Shown here one piece after another: positions 10,595 to 19,838 of a stretch of DNA of 64,000 nt. The notes under the pieces are model-generated. The model was not told where the DNA came from. It made no database searches and saw only the letters and a program-made list of their open reading frames with translations. The stretch comes from Nitrosomonas communis (lineage in GTDB: Bacteria; Pseudomonadota; Gammaproteobacteria; Burkholderiales; Nitrosomonadaceae): assembly GCF_900114745.1 (NCBI RefSeq), contig NZ_FOUB01000010.1, positions 1 to 64,000 on the forward strand, in the 5' to 3' direction. The position numbers were made by a program, and so were the translations under genes. Every line of letters starts with the position of its first letter. The first letter of the stretch is position 1.

Positions 10595-11215
10595 ATGAAA
10601 TCTGCTAAAACTAGTAAAGCATGGATGAAAGAACATGTGAATGATTTCTTTGTTAAACAAGCAAGAAAAGAAGGTTATCGCTCACGAGCCGCCTATAAAT
10701 TAAAAGAAATAGCTGAGCGAGATCAACTTTTTAAACCTGGAATGACGGTTATAGATTTGGGGGCAGCACCTGGTGGCTGGTCACAAGTAGTCATTGAAAA
10801 AATAGGAAAAAGTGGGAGAGTTTTTGCGTTGGATATACTCGATATGCCTTCCTTGTCAGGGGTCACTTTTATTCAGGGTGATTTCAGCGAAGAAGCGATT
10901 CTGAGAAAATTTAAAACTTGTCTTGGAAATTATTCGATAGATCTTGTAATTTCAGATATGTCACCAAATATAGCTGGTATTGGAGTCAGTGACCATGCAC
11001 GTAGTTCATATCTTGCTGAATTGGCTTTGATGTTCTCCAGGGAGCAATTGAACCCTGGTGGCAATTTTCTTGTCAAATTTTTTCAAGGGAATAATTTCGA
11101 TCAATATCTGAAGGATATGCGAGCAAGCTTTAAAAAGGTGGTTGTTCGTAAACCTAAGGCGTCACGAGATCGAAGTAGCGAACTATATTTATTGGGGTTA
11201 GAAAAAATCTGTTAG
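10595..11215 (+). CDS. rlmE: 23S rRNA (uridine-2'-O)-methyltransferase RlmE (FtsJ/RrmJ)
   Basis: SAM-dependent methyltransferase that modifies U2552 of 23S rRNA in the 50S subunit. The 206-residue Rossmann protein has the SAM motif VIDLGAAPGGWSQVV near residues 50-64. The K-D-K-E catalytic tetrad is readable: Lys in RAAYKLKEI, Asp in VISDMSPN, Lys in LVKFFQG, and Glu in SSELYLLG. Length matches the family. It is divergent from yhbY and 157 nt upstream of ftsH, the conserved heat-shock-linked neighbourhood. Confidence 0.96.
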   Translation: MKSAKTSKAWMKEHVNDFFVKQARKEGYRSRAAYKLKEIAERDQLFKPGMTVIDLGAAPGGWSQVVIEKIGKSGRVFALDILDMPSLSGVTFIQGDFSEEAILRKFKTCLGNYSIDLVISDMSPNIAGIGVSDHARSSYLAELALMFSREQLNPGGNFLVKFFQGNNFDQYLKDMRASFKKVVVRKPKASRDRSSELYLLGLEKIC

Positions 11216-11372
11216 ACTGAATATACGTTTTGTTAATTAAATAGCGGATATTAAGTTTTATTCAATCAGATATTTTCAAATAACCGGTTTTGTCACAAAT
11301 ATTACAAAATAGGATTAGAATGAGAAACTTAACATTCTGGTACATTATTAAGCTGCAAACCAAGGAGCTGTC

Positions 11373-13277
11373 ATGAATAATTTAATTAAAAATATGGCTA
11401 TTTGGCTGGTGATTGCGTTGGTGCTAATGACAGTATTCAATCAATTCACTGTACGTCAATCATTACAGGCGCCGCTGGAGTACTCTCAGTTCATCAATGA
11501 AATGAATCAAGGCAGGATTGCGAAAGTAGTTATTGATGGGCGCACACTTAAAGGTACTAAATCAGATGGTCGGCAATTTATAACTTATGCGCCGTCAGAT
11601 CCATGGTTAGTCAGTGACCTGCTCAGAGCAGGGGTGATTGTCGAAGCTAAACCCGAAGAAGAGCCCTCTATGCTAATGAGTATTTTTGTTTCATGGTTCC
11701 CTATGCTATTGCTGATTGCAGTATGGATTTTCTTCATGCGTCAAATGCAAGGCGGTGGACGAAGTGGCGGAGCATTTTCTTTTGGTAAAAGTAAAGCCAG
11801 GATGTTGGACAAAAATAGCAATCACGTAACATTTGCAGATGTCGCAGGTTGCGAAGAAGCAAAAGAAGAAGTAGCCGAGTTGGTTGAATTTCTGAGGGAT
11901 CCTACAAAATTCCAGAAATTGGGTGGGCGTATCCCGCGAGGTGTGCTAATGGTGGGTAATCCAGGAACTGGAAAAACACTATTAGCTCGGGCTATAGCAG
12001 GAGAAGCGAAAGTTCCTTTTTTCAGTATTTCGGGTTCTGATTTTGTCGAGATGTTCGTGGGTGTTGGTGCATCCAGGGTAAGAGACATGTTTGAGCAAGC
12101 TAAGAAGCATGCACCCTGCATTATTTTTATTGATGAGATTGATGCAGTTGGTCGGCAACGCGGCGCTGGTCTAGGCGGTGGAAATGATGAACGTGAGCAA
12201 ACGCTGAATCAATTGCTGGTAGAGATGGATGGTTTTGAGGGCAATATGGGTGTAATCGTGATTGCAGCAACCAATCGTCCTGATGTACTTGATCCTGCTT
12301 TATTGCGTCCAGGTCGTTTTGATAGGCAAGTTACCGTGCCACTTCCTGATATTCGAGGTCGTGAGCAAATACTTCAGGTTCATATGCGGAAGGTGCCCAT
12401 TTCTCCAGATGTTCATGCGGATGTAATTGCAAGGGGAACACCTGGCATGTCAGGTGCAGATCTTGCAAATCTGGTTAACGAAGCAGCATTATTTGCAGCA
12501 CGCGCTAACAAACGTTTAGTTGATATGGAGGATTTTGAACGCGCAAAAGATAAGATTCTCATGGGTACTGAACGACGCTCGGTAGTAATGCCTGAAAATG
12601 AACGCCGTAATACTGCTTATCATGAATCAGGACATGCTGTGGTTGCCTATCTTTTACCAAAAACTGATCCAGTGCACAAAGTTTCAATCATTCCTCGTGG
12701 ACGAGCACTGGGTGTGACGATGCAGTTACCAGCGGAGGATAGATATAGTATGGATCGTGACCAGATTCTACAAACTATCGCGGTCATGTTTGGTGGGCGT
12801 ATCGCAGAAGAGATATTTATGAATCAGATGACTACAGGTGCTTCCAATGACTTTGAGCGTGCTACTGAAACTGCTAGAAGAATGGTAACTCAATGGGGTA
12901 TGTCGGACACACTGGGACCGATGGTTTACGGTGAAAATGAAAGCGAAGTATTCCTTGGGCGATCGGTAACCACTCATAAGAATGTAAGTGAAGCAACTAT
13001 GCAAAAAGTTGATATGGAAATTCGCCGTATCGTTGATGAACAATATGGACTTGCTCGTAAACTTATAGAAGAGAATAGAGATAAAGTAGAAGCTATGACT
13101 AAAGCGCTGCTTGAGTGGGAAACGATTGATAGCGAGCAAATCAAAGACATTATGGACGGGCGGCCACCACGGCCACCTCAATCACCACAATCTCCAGCTT
13201 CAGTTAAGGAGAAAGAAAGTAAGCAACCTGCAGGAACTGTTGCAACTGAAACACCGGCACAAGAAGCTGAAGTATAA
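11373..13277 (+). CDS. ftsH: ATP-dependent zinc metalloprotease FtsH
   Basis: Membrane-anchored AAA+ protease that degrades misfolded membrane proteins and regulators. The 634 residues show two transmembrane segments (about 5-24 and 105-123) flanking a periplasmic domain. The AAA module follows with Walker [12 protein letters not shown] (Asn replaces the more common Pro after the first Gly), Walker [16 protein letters not shown] and SRH region [19 protein letters not shown]. The protease domain has zinc motif HESGH. The C-terminal tail is Pro/Ser/Gln-rich and probably disordered. AAGGAG precedes the ATG at 11361-11366, and a strong terminator follows the stop. Confidence 0.98.
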   Translation: MNNLIKNMAIWLVIALVLMTVFNQFTVRQSLQAPLEYSQFINEMNQGRIAKVVIDGRTLKGTKSDGRQFITYAPSDPWLVSDLLRAGVIVEAKPEEEPSMLMSIFVSWFPMLLLIAVWIFFMRQMQGGGRSGGAFSFGKSKARMLDKNSNHVTFADVAGCEEAKEEVAELVEFLRDPTKFQKLGGRIPRGVLMVGNPGTGKTLLARAIAGEAKVPFFSISGSDFVEMFVGVGASRVRDMFEQAKKHAPCIIFIDEIDAVGRQRGAGLGGGNDEREQTLNQLLVEMDGFEGNMGVIVIAATNRPDVLDPALLRPGRFDRQVTVPLPDIRGREQILQVHMRKVPISPDVHADVIARGTPGMSGADLANLVNEAALFAARANKRLVDMEDFERAKDKILMGTERRSVVMPENERRNTAYHESGHAVVAYLLPKTDPVHKVSIIPRGRALGVTMQLPAEDRYSMDRDQILQTIAVMFGGRIAEEIFMNQMTTGASNDFERATETARRMVTQWGMSDTLGPMVYGENESEVFLGRSVTTHKNVSEATMQKVDMEIRRIVDEQYGLARKLIEENRDKVEAMTKALLEWETIDSEQIKDIMDGRPPRPPQSPQSPASVKEKESKQPAGTVATETPAQEAEV

Positions 13278-13299
13278 TCCATAACAGTTTTTTCGATCC

Positions 13300-13340
13300 A
13301 ATGTGGCCTGCGTATTAACTTATACGCAGGCCACATTTTT
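13300..13340 (+). terminator. Rho-independent terminator after ftsH
   Basis: A 16-bp perfect stem (AATGTGGCCTGCGTAT at 13300-13315 pairing with 13322-13337) with a 6-nt loop is followed by a T tract. It lies 23 nt after the ftsH stop and separates ftsH from folP. The AAT at the base also gives some terminator potential on the opposite strand. Confidence 0.93.
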
Positions 13341-13400
13341 ATTAACATGGTATATATCTTTTGATATCTTGCTAGGTTACCCAGTTTTCTTATTTTTATA

Positions 13401-14228
13401 ATGAGCCAATTGCAACAATTAAAACTGACTGATGGCCCATATATAATGGGGATTATCAATGTAACACCTGATTCTTTTTCTGATCACGGCCTCTACGCAA
13501 CAACAGAAAAGGCTCTTGAGCTTGCTGAGCGCATGATTGAAGAAGGCGCAGATATATTAGATATTGGAGGGGAATCAACGCGACCTGGGAGTTTAGGCAT
13601 TACTCTTGAAGAAGAACTGCGCCGTGTAATACCTGTGGTAGAGATCCTGTCTCAAAAAAATATTCCAATCTCTGTAGATACATCTAAGCCTGAAGTTATG
13701 CAAGCTGCGATAAGCGCGGGTGCTTCCATAATAAATGATGTGAATGCATTGCAAGCACCAGGTGCAATCGAAATTGCTGCAAGAATCAAGGCAACTATCT
13801 GTTTAATGCATATGCAGGGAAACCCAAGAAGTATGCAAAACAGCCCTCATTATGTTGATGTGGTTTCTGAAGTTAAAGGCTTTCTCCAGCATCGCATTGA
13901 TATTGCAATTTCAGGTGGTATTCCATACCATCGTCTCATCATAGATCCTGGGTTTGGTTTTGGTAAAACGCTCAAACATAATCTTGAATTACTCAGGCAT
14001 CTTGATCAATTTGTGCAAATGAACGTACCTGTCTTGGTAGGACTTTCGCGAAAATCTATGCTGGGAGCGATTACAGGGAATGATGTGGATAACCGGGTTC
14101 ATGCTAGCGTGGCAGCAGCCTTGTTTGCGGTGGCCAAGGGTGCCAAAATTCTACGTGTACATGATGTTAAGGCTACAAAAGACGCTATTATGATTCATAA
14201 TGCATTAATTAATGAAGAGTCTTGCTAA
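13401..14228 (+). CDS. folP: Dihydropteroate synthase
   Basis: Condenses 6-hydroxymethyl-7,8-dihydropterin pyrophosphate with p-aminobenzoate in folate synthesis; the sulfonamide target. The 275-residue TIM barrel carries all signatures: IMGIINVTPDSFSDHG near the N terminus, ADILDIGGESTRPG, the pterin-binding DVNALQAPGA, and the C-terminal GLSRKSMLG with HDVKATKDA. The start is not preceded by a strong Shine-Dalgarno sequence. It lies after the ftsH terminator, so it must have its own promoter in 13341-13400; glmM follows 36 nt downstream. Confidence 0.97.
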   Translation: MSQLQQLKLTDGPYIMGIINVTPDSFSDHGLYATTEKALELAERMIEEGADILDIGGESTRPGSLGITLEEELRRVIPVVEILSQKNIPISVDTSKPEVMQAAISAGASIINDVNALQAPGAIEIAARIKATICLMHMQGNPRSMQNSPHYVDVVSEVKGFLQHRIDIAISGGIPYHRLIIDPGFGFGKTLKHNLELLRHLDQFVQMNVPVLVGLSRKSMLGAITGNDVDNRVHASVAAALFAVAKGAKILRVHDVKATKDAIMIHNALINEESC

Positions 14229-14264
14229 TAATTAATTTCAAACTTCAAGGAGTTAATTCACAAA

Positions 14265-15626
14265 ATGGATAAAAAGTACTTTGGTACCGATGGTATTCGG
14301 GGAAGAGTAGGTGAATTTCCCATTACACCTGAATTTATCATGCACCTTGGTTATTCAGCTGGAAGAATAATAGCGGCTACTGATTGGCACCTCACCAAAG
14401 GAGAACGACCTACAGTTTTAATAGGAAAAGACACGCGGGTATCAGGTTATATGCTTGAATCTGCTCTAGAAGCAGGGTTCTCTGCTGCTGGAGTCGATGT
14501 GTTATTATCCGGACCATTACCTACTTCTGCTATTGCTTATCTAACTCGAGCTCTTCGTTTACAAGCTGGAATTGTTATTTCGGCATCACATAACCCCTTT
14601 GAAGATAATGGCGTCAAGTTCTTTTCATCAGGGGGGACCAAACTGCCAGATGACATAGAAATTGAAATTGAGGCCGGGTTAAATAACCCAATTCAAACAA
14701 TGCCTTCAGCAGGACTTGGGAAAGTGCAGCGTCTTAAAGATGCAACGGGCCGTTATATCGAGTTTTGCAAGGGTACTTTTCCTTATGATCTTGATCTTCG
14801 TGGTTTGCGTATCGTTGTAGATTGCGCTCACGGTGCTACCTATCATATTGCTGGGCACGTGATGCTTGAACTAGGAGCAGATGTCATCACTATTTGTGCG
14901 AAACCAGATGGTTTTAATATCAATCATGAATGTGGAGCGACACATATTGCAGCATTACAGAATTCAGTTATACAACATGAAGCTGACCTTGGTATTGCAC
15001 TAGATGGTGATGGTGATCGCGCCTTGATGGTCGATAAAGAAGGAATTGTCTATGATGGAGATATTTTGCTTTATATTATTGCTAAACATCGTAAGCAAAA
15101 GAATATTCTGAAAGGGGGTGTGGTGGGCACACTTATGACAAACCTTGCTATTGAGAAAGCTTTTGGGGAGCTTGATATTCCTTTCAAGAGGGCACGCGTT
15201 GGTGATCGTCATGTGCTTGAATTACTGATAAAAAATAACTGGCAATTAGGTGGAGAAGGCTCCGGGCATATTCTATGTCTCGATAAGCATACAACAGGTG
15301 ATGGAATCATTACGGCGCTGCAAGTTTTGTATGCATTGCGTGATACATCTTTGACATTGGCGGAGTTTACGCAAGATATTGTACTATTTCCGCAACGGTT
15401 GATTAATGTGAATGTTCCTAAAGGCTTTGATTTTCGTAATGACGTAACGATTAACTCATCTACACAGCAAGCAGAAAGTGATCTTGGAAACGATGGAAGA
15501 ATATTGCTGCGCGCATCTGGGACTGAACCACTGATCAGAGTAATGGTGGAAGGCAGGATGAAGCAAAAAGTTGATCATTGGGCAGAACAGATTGCTACTG
15601 CAGTTCAGCATGCTGCTAATTTATAA
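14265..15626 (+). CDS. glmM: Phosphoglucosamine mutase
   Basis: Interconverts glucosamine-6-phosphate and glucosamine-1-phosphate for UDP-GlcNAc synthesis. The 453 residues have the four phosphohexomutase domains: N-terminal FGTDGIRGRVGEFPITPEF, the phosphoserine loop GIVISASHNPFEDNG (active Ser near 106), the metal-binding DGDGDRA, and the sugar-binding GGEGSGHI. The C-terminal phosphate-binding RASGTEPLIRVMVEG closes the protein. AAGGAG is at 14248-14253. Together with folP and ftsH this is a conserved proteobacterial gene order. Confidence 0.97.
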   Translation: MDKKYFGTDGIRGRVGEFPITPEFIMHLGYSAGRIIAATDWHLTKGERPTVLIGKDTRVSGYMLESALEAGFSAAGVDVLLSGPLPTSAIAYLTRALRLQAGIVISASHNPFEDNGVKFFSSGGTKLPDDIEIEIEAGLNNPIQTMPSAGLGKVQRLKDATGRYIEFCKGTFPYDLDLRGLRIVVDCAHGATYHIAGHVMLELGADVITICAKPDGFNINHECGATHIAALQNSVIQHEADLGIALDGDGDRALMVDKEGIVYDGDILLYIIAKHRKQKNILKGGVVGTLMTNLAIEKAFGELDIPFKRARVGDRHVLELLIKNNWQLGGEGSGHILCLDKHTTGDGIITALQVLYALRDTSLTLAEFTQDIVLFPQRLINVNVPKGFDFRNDVTINSSTQQAESDLGNDGRILLRASGTEPLIRVMVEGRMKQKVDHWAEQIATAVQHAANL

Positions 15627-15863
15627 TAGAAGAAAGCTGCAATGATGGCGGATCTTACCTCAGTACTAATATTCAATAATGCTGAATATTCTATAATGAA
15701 TTTATGACTAAACTAATATGAAAGACTTGCTGATTGATTACTAATAACCTGCAATTTTTGATCACCATAAATAGGATTGGTGGGCAAGTTAATTAGTTAT
15801 TCAATCAGCAATAGTTTGTCATAATTCTATACCATATTAACGCTATCTCAATAATCTGCAGAG

Positions 15864-16123
15864 CTAATTAGAGCTTACTCAGAAAGTATAAAGAATTGTT
15901 TTTACATGAGAATATCGTAAAAATCAATTTTTAAGTGCGAAGTTTTTGAATAAAATTATGCAGAAACCCTTGCACTTGATTTGAGCTCAAGCTCATCTAA
16001 GTTCGATCAATTTTTATTAAACCGCATACTATTATGAATAATATTCTTTAGAAAACAATAGATTATGGATGATAAATTTTAAACGAAATTACAAGAAATA
16101 ATTTTTGAGTAGGCTCTAATTAG
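15864..16123. repeat. 260-bp terminal-inverted-repeat element (MITE-like)
   Basis: The left end CTAATTAGAGCTTACTCA (15864-15881) is the reverse complement, with one mismatch, of the right end TGAGTAGGCTCTAATTAG (16106-16123). The outer TAATTA is itself palindromic, so the boundaries could instead be GAGCYTACTCA ends (15871-16116) flanked by TAATTA direct repeats. No coding frame is visible inside. This looks like a non-autonomous transposon derivative; I do not recognise the parent IS. Confidence 0.7.
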
Positions 16124-16231
16124 GAATAAAGAGACTCACTTTTAAATCAGTTATTTTAAAATTATCGTTTTTGCTATAGTGCCAACTCCAGCGATCACAA
16201 TATAGAAATACTCATACTTATATGATGCTTT

Positions 16232-16331
16232 TTCCATTACAAATCAAAAATGACGCGAAGGCGAGCCGCAGACAGTATAAATAATACGGCAAGGTGAAGC
16301 CGACAAAGTCAGTTCGGATTTAGAAATGGAA
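16232..16331 (-). repeat. 101-bp palindromic MITE, copy 1 (reverse orientation)
   Basis: Begins TTCCATTACAAATC and ends GATTTAGAAATGGAA, with the conserved core GCGAAGGCGAGCCGCAGACA and GGCAAGGTGAAGCCGACAAA between. The arms are imperfect inverted repeats of about 24 bp. Flanks are TTT on the left and TTA on the right. It lies 366 bp upstream of cysG. Orientation is defined relative to the CTTGCCGTATTATTGATAC strand of the core. Confidence 0.9.
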
Positions 16332-16362
16332 TTAACAGTAGCAATCAATCTTCAAAATACTG

Positions 16363-16545
16363 GAGCAGGACGATAGTTATTGCCGAATTGAAAAAATATC
16401 GGAGCTATCGATCCAGGAGAAAATAACCAAGCGTGATCAAATTAACCCAGTAGTACGGCCTGATGAAAAGATCAAGTGATTTGATGGCGAAAGCGAACAG
16501 GATCTCGGAATTGATGAAGCGCTAAAACTGAAAGGGAGATTATGA
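16363..16545 (+). pseudogene. Possible decayed small gene, unrecognised
   Basis: One frame reads 60 codons with a single in-frame TGA at 16477-16479. The residues look protein-like and charged (KISELSIQEKITKRDQ upstream of the stop, DLGIDEALKLKGRL after it). I see no start codon in this frame and no family match. The neighbouring frames also give short open stretches, so chance is possible. It lies just downstream of MITE copy 1, in the only gene-poor kilobase of the window. Confidence 0.25.
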
Positions 16546-16697
16546 TTTAACAATATAACCCATTGAGTATATTATTAATCAACCTATCGCTATTAAATCT
16601 GCCTATCGGAGAAAATTGAAGCTCAAGAAATTTTGAGTGTACGAAATACGAGTACGTTATAACAAGCAATAAACAAAATGAGAAATTTCTCAGTTCT

Positions 16698-18101
16698 ATG
16701 GATTTTCTGCCCATTTTTCTGAATATTAAAGACCGTAACTGCCTCGTCGTAGGTGGGGGAGAGGTTGCAGCCAGGAAAACTATATTATTATTGAAAGCGG
16801 GGGCACAAGTCAGAGTCGTATCTCCAAATCTTAATGATGAGCTAAATAATCTTTTCCAACGAGGCAGCATTATTTTTCATGCAGAAACTTTTGACCCCGT
16901 GTATCTGAAAGATGTAGTGTTGGTGTTTGCTGCAACCAATGAACGCTCAGTCAATCAATATGTTTCTGAAGCCGCGAATCGACTTGGTATACCGGTTAAT
17001 ATCGCTGATAACCCCGCATTGTGTTCATTTATTATGCCGTCGATACTTGATCGTTCTCCTATTCTAATAGCCATTTCTAGTGGGGGAACATCACCTGTAC
17101 TAGCAAGGATGCTACGTGCACAGCTAGAAACTTTGATACCAGCAGCGTATGGTCGCTTGGCTTATTATGCTGCTAAGTTCCGTGAGCATGTCAAGCACCG
17201 TTTCAGTTCTTCCAAGAAGCGTCGTTTATTCTGGGAAAAAATTTTACAAGGCCCATTTGCTGAAATGGTTTTCTCGGGAAAAAATCGAGAGGCAGAAGCC
17301 TATTTATTTAGTTCTCTTGAACACGAAATAAACGAACCGCCTTGCGGAGAAGTCTATTTGGTAGGTGCCGGACCAGGTAATTCAGATTTACTTACCTTTC
17401 GTGCCATGCGCTTAATGCAGCAAGCTGATGTTGTCGTATACGATCGTTTAGTATCACCAGCCATACTCGATATGGTAAGACGCGACGCAACGCGTATCTA
17501 CGCGGGGAAGGAACGCAATAAGCATACCTTGCCACAAGAATCAATCAACCATTTATTAGTAAGACTAGCAAAAGAGGGAAAGCGAGTACTTCGACTAAAA
17601 GGAGGGGATCCTTTTATTTTTGGCCGAGGTGGCGAAGAAATTGAAACATTATCCCAGCATCACATTCCTTTCCAGGTAGTGCCAGGAATTACAGCAGCAT
17701 CAGGCGTAGCTTCCTATGCGGGTATTCCGCTTACTCATCGCGATTATGCCCAATCCTGCATTTTCGTTACAGGTCATCTCAAAAACAATACCATCAACTT
17801 GGATTGGCAGGTGCTAGCCAGGCCACAGCAGACAATCGTAATTTATATGGGACTGCTTGGATTACCTGTATTGTGCGAGCAGCTTATTGAGCATGGTCTT
17901 CCAGTATCAACACCTGCAGCCATTGTACAGCAGGGAACCACTTACAAACAGCGTGTCGTGATTGGCTCACTCGAAACATTACCGGCTCTTGCCTCGGCTG
18001 CTAACTTGGTTCCTCCAACGCTCATTATTGTGGGAGAAGTGGTCAGATTACATCAAAAACTAGCCTGGTTTGAGCCTGTATGTGATTCTGTTGGAGAATG
18101 A
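16698..18101 (+). CDS. cysG: Trifunctional siroheme synthase
   Basis: Makes siroheme, the cofactor of sulfite and nitrite reductases, from uroporphyrinogen III. The 467 residues are a fusion. The N-terminal CysG-B part (precorrin-2 dehydrogenase/ferrochelatase) begins with FLNIKDRNCLVVGGGEVAAR, a Rossmann NAD site, to about residue 205. The C-terminal CysG-A part is uroporphyrinogen III methyltransferase with VYLVGAGPGNSDLLT, the DVVVYDRLVS loop, LRLKGGDPFIFGRGGEE, and GITAASGVASYAGIPLTHR. Full length and uninterrupted. It converges on sbcB, 58 nt between stop codons. Confidence 0.97.
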   Translation: MDFLPIFLNIKDRNCLVVGGGEVAARKTILLLKAGAQVRVVSPNLNDELNNLFQRGSIIFHAETFDPVYLKDVVLVFAATNERSVNQYVSEAANRLGIPVNIADNPALCSFIMPSILDRSPILIAISSGGTSPVLARMLRAQLETLIPAAYGRLAYYAAKFREHVKHRFSSSKKRRLFWEKILQGPFAEMVFSGKNREAEAYLFSSLEHEINEPPCGEVYLVGAGPGNSDLLTFRAMRLMQQADVVVYDRLVSPAILDMVRRDATRIYAGKERNKHTLPQESINHLLVRLAKEGKRVLRLKGGDPFIFGRGGEEIETLSQHHIPFQVVPGITAASGVASYAGIPLTHRDYAQSCIFVTGHLKNNTINLDWQVLARPQQTIVIYMGLLGLPVLCEQLIEHGLPVSTPAAIVQQGTTYKQRVVIGSLETLPALASAANLVPPTLIIVGEVVRLHQKLAWFEPVCDSVGE

Positions 18102-18159
18102 TGTGAGGAATGGGCCAATTCTAAGGAATGTGAATTTACTAGGGAATTATGCTTTTATA

Positions 18160-19611
18160 TCAAAAATCCCAAGGTATGCTATTTGCTGTAGCTAATTCTC
18201 TACCCCATGTTTCGAGGGTATTTAATATTTGCAAAATATGAGCATTTTCTGCATGTGCTTTACGTAATACTCTAATCTTATCGGCGAATTCGATTAAAAT
18301 GAGGCTATTGCCACAGTTTTTCTCCATAAGATGTTGACGGCATAGAGTTGTCCATCGCTGGAATTCTTTTGTCGATAAAGTATCTGGCCAATTACGTGCA
18401 CGATATCGAAATAATAATTCATGCAGTCGCTTATCCTGGAAATCAAAATGATGATGTGTAAGCTGCCGGGGTGAAGCATCACGCACTGCTGACATGAGGA
18501 TGCGATCATTCTCACTAAAAAAATTGTCATAAAGCGCCAGATCGACATCTTTAGTTGCTTCAAATTCCATACTAGAATAAGCCTGCGCTACCCGCTGCAT
18601 AAATGCGGTATTTTTATGCAACAATTGCCAATGTTGATGGCAAGCTTCTGCATTAAGATTAATTCGGGATGTAATGGATTTATCGAGCACATTCTGAGGA
18701 GCAAGTGCAGGACACTTGTTAATCTTTACTGATTTTACCGGCAAGCGGGGTACTTCCGCAGGTAATGCTGATTGAGGTGTAAACAAGCGCATTGCTAGTT
18801 CCTCCACACTTAATTCCATAAAAGGCGCTGGATTATGGCGCAGATCATAAACCAAAATACTGTTACCGTTTCCCTGCTCTTGAATCATCGGCATCACTAC
18901 TGTAGTGCAGCCAGTTTCTGAGGGATACATACGAGAAGTATGGATAACCGGGGTGTGATTGATTAAATCGAATAATAAAGCGGCTCTATGTTTATTGCGG
19001 AGTTGAAACAACCAGTTATAAAGACGTGGCTGTCTATCAAGTAACAAGCGCGCCAGCTTGATGGTTGCTTTAACATCTGATAGCGCATCATGGGCAGAAT
19101 CATGATGAATATTATTGGCTGCTGTTAGATCCTCAAGACGAAAGCTGGGTCTGCCATGACTATGCCTGGGCCATATGATGCCTTCAGGTCTAAGTGCATA
19201 AGTCATACGCACCAAATCGATGAGATCCCAGCGCGAATTCCCTTGTTGCCATTCACGCCCATAAGGATCATAAAAATTTCGATATAGGGTAAAGCGCGTA
19301 ACTTCATCATCAAAGCGCAATGTATTGTAGCCAACACCACAGGTCTCGGGCTGTGCCAATTCATTATGAATTTTTGCAATAAATTCTGGCTCAGGGAGAC
19401 CTTGTTTATCGGCCATTTGAGGCGTAATGCCAGTTAGTAAACAGGCATCGGGTTGAGGCAAAATATCTTTGGATGGTTTGCAATAGATAACGAGTGGATC
19501 ACCAATTTCATTCAGTGCTTCATCAGTCCTTAAACCGGCAAACTGAGCTGGACGGTCGCATCTGGGATCTGAGCCGAAGGTCTCATAATCATGCCAATAT
19601 AATGTTGTCAT
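18160..19611 (-). CDS. sbcB: Exodeoxyribonuclease I
   Basis: 3'-to-5' single-strand DNA exonuclease used in recombination and mismatch repair. The 483-residue protein begins with the DEDD exonuclease motif LYWHDYETFGSDPRCDRP (Asp and Glu of motif I), continues with the GYNTLRFDDEVTRF motif II region and the HDALSDVKATIKLA motif III. The C-terminal SH3-like and helical exonuclease I domains complete the fold. Length matches E. coli ExoI. MITE copy 2 lies 47 bp upstream of its start codon, within the likely promoter region. Confidence 0.95.
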   Translation of the reverse strand: MTTLYWHDYETFGSDPRCDRPAQFAGLRTDEALNEIGDPLVIYCKPSKDILPQPDACLLTGITPQMADKQGLPEPEFIAKIHNELAQPETCGVGYNTLRFDDEVTRFTLYRNFYDPYGREWQQGNSRWDLIDLVRMTYALRPEGIIWPRHSHGRPSFRLEDLTAANNIHHDSAHDALSDVKATIKLARLLLDRQPRLYNWLFQLRNKHRAALLFDLINHTPVIHTSRMYPSETGCTTVVMPMIQEQGNGNSILVYDLRHNPAPFMELSVEELAMRLFTPQSALPAEVPRLPVKSVKINKCPALAPQNVLDKSITSRINLNAEACHQHWQLLHKNTAFMQRVAQAYSSMEFEATKDVDLALYDNFFSENDRILMSAVRDASPRQLTHHHFDFQDKRLHELLFRYRARNWPDTLSTKEFQRWTTLCRQHLMEKNCGNSLILIEFADKIRVLRKAHAENAHILQILNTLETWGRELATANSIPWDF

Positions 19612-19657
19612 TGCGTGTTACTGAGTAATCTTTTTATTCAACTCGCGCGGCATACTC

Positions 19658-19758
19658 TTCCATTTCCCAATCTAAACTGACTTTGTCAGCTTCACCTTGC
19701 CGTATTATTGATACTGTCTGCGGCTCGCCTTCGCGTCAGTTTAGATTGGGAAATGAAA
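19658..19758 (+). repeat. 101-bp palindromic MITE, copy 2 (forward), with covarying arms
   Basis: The left arm TTCCATTTCCCAATCTAAAC pairs almost perfectly with the right arm GTTTAGATTGGGAAATGAAA. Both arms differ from the other copies (CCCAATCTAAAC instead of CCAAATCAAAAC), but in complementary fashion. The core CTTGCCGTATTATTGATAC is intact. The right flank is TTA and the left flank CTC. It sits between the 3' end of metF and the start of sbcB, both leftward genes. Confidence 0.92.
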
Positions 19759-19838
19759 TTAATATTTTCTACCTATAACTCCCAAAACTTATGGATATGG
19801 CCAAATTAAGAATATTCTGGTGAAGAGCAGCAATAACT

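Larger units (their letters stand above)
15627..16697. other. Gene-poor 1.07-kb stretch between glmM and cysG
   Basis: No intact gene is supported here. The stretch is very AT-rich and holds three things, listed separately: a roughly 260-bp element with 18-bp terminal inverted repeats, copy 1 of the 101-bp palindromic MITE, and a possible decayed reading frame at 16363-16545. The 237 bp right after glmM and the 150 bp before cysG show no recognisable structure. Confidence 0.75.
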
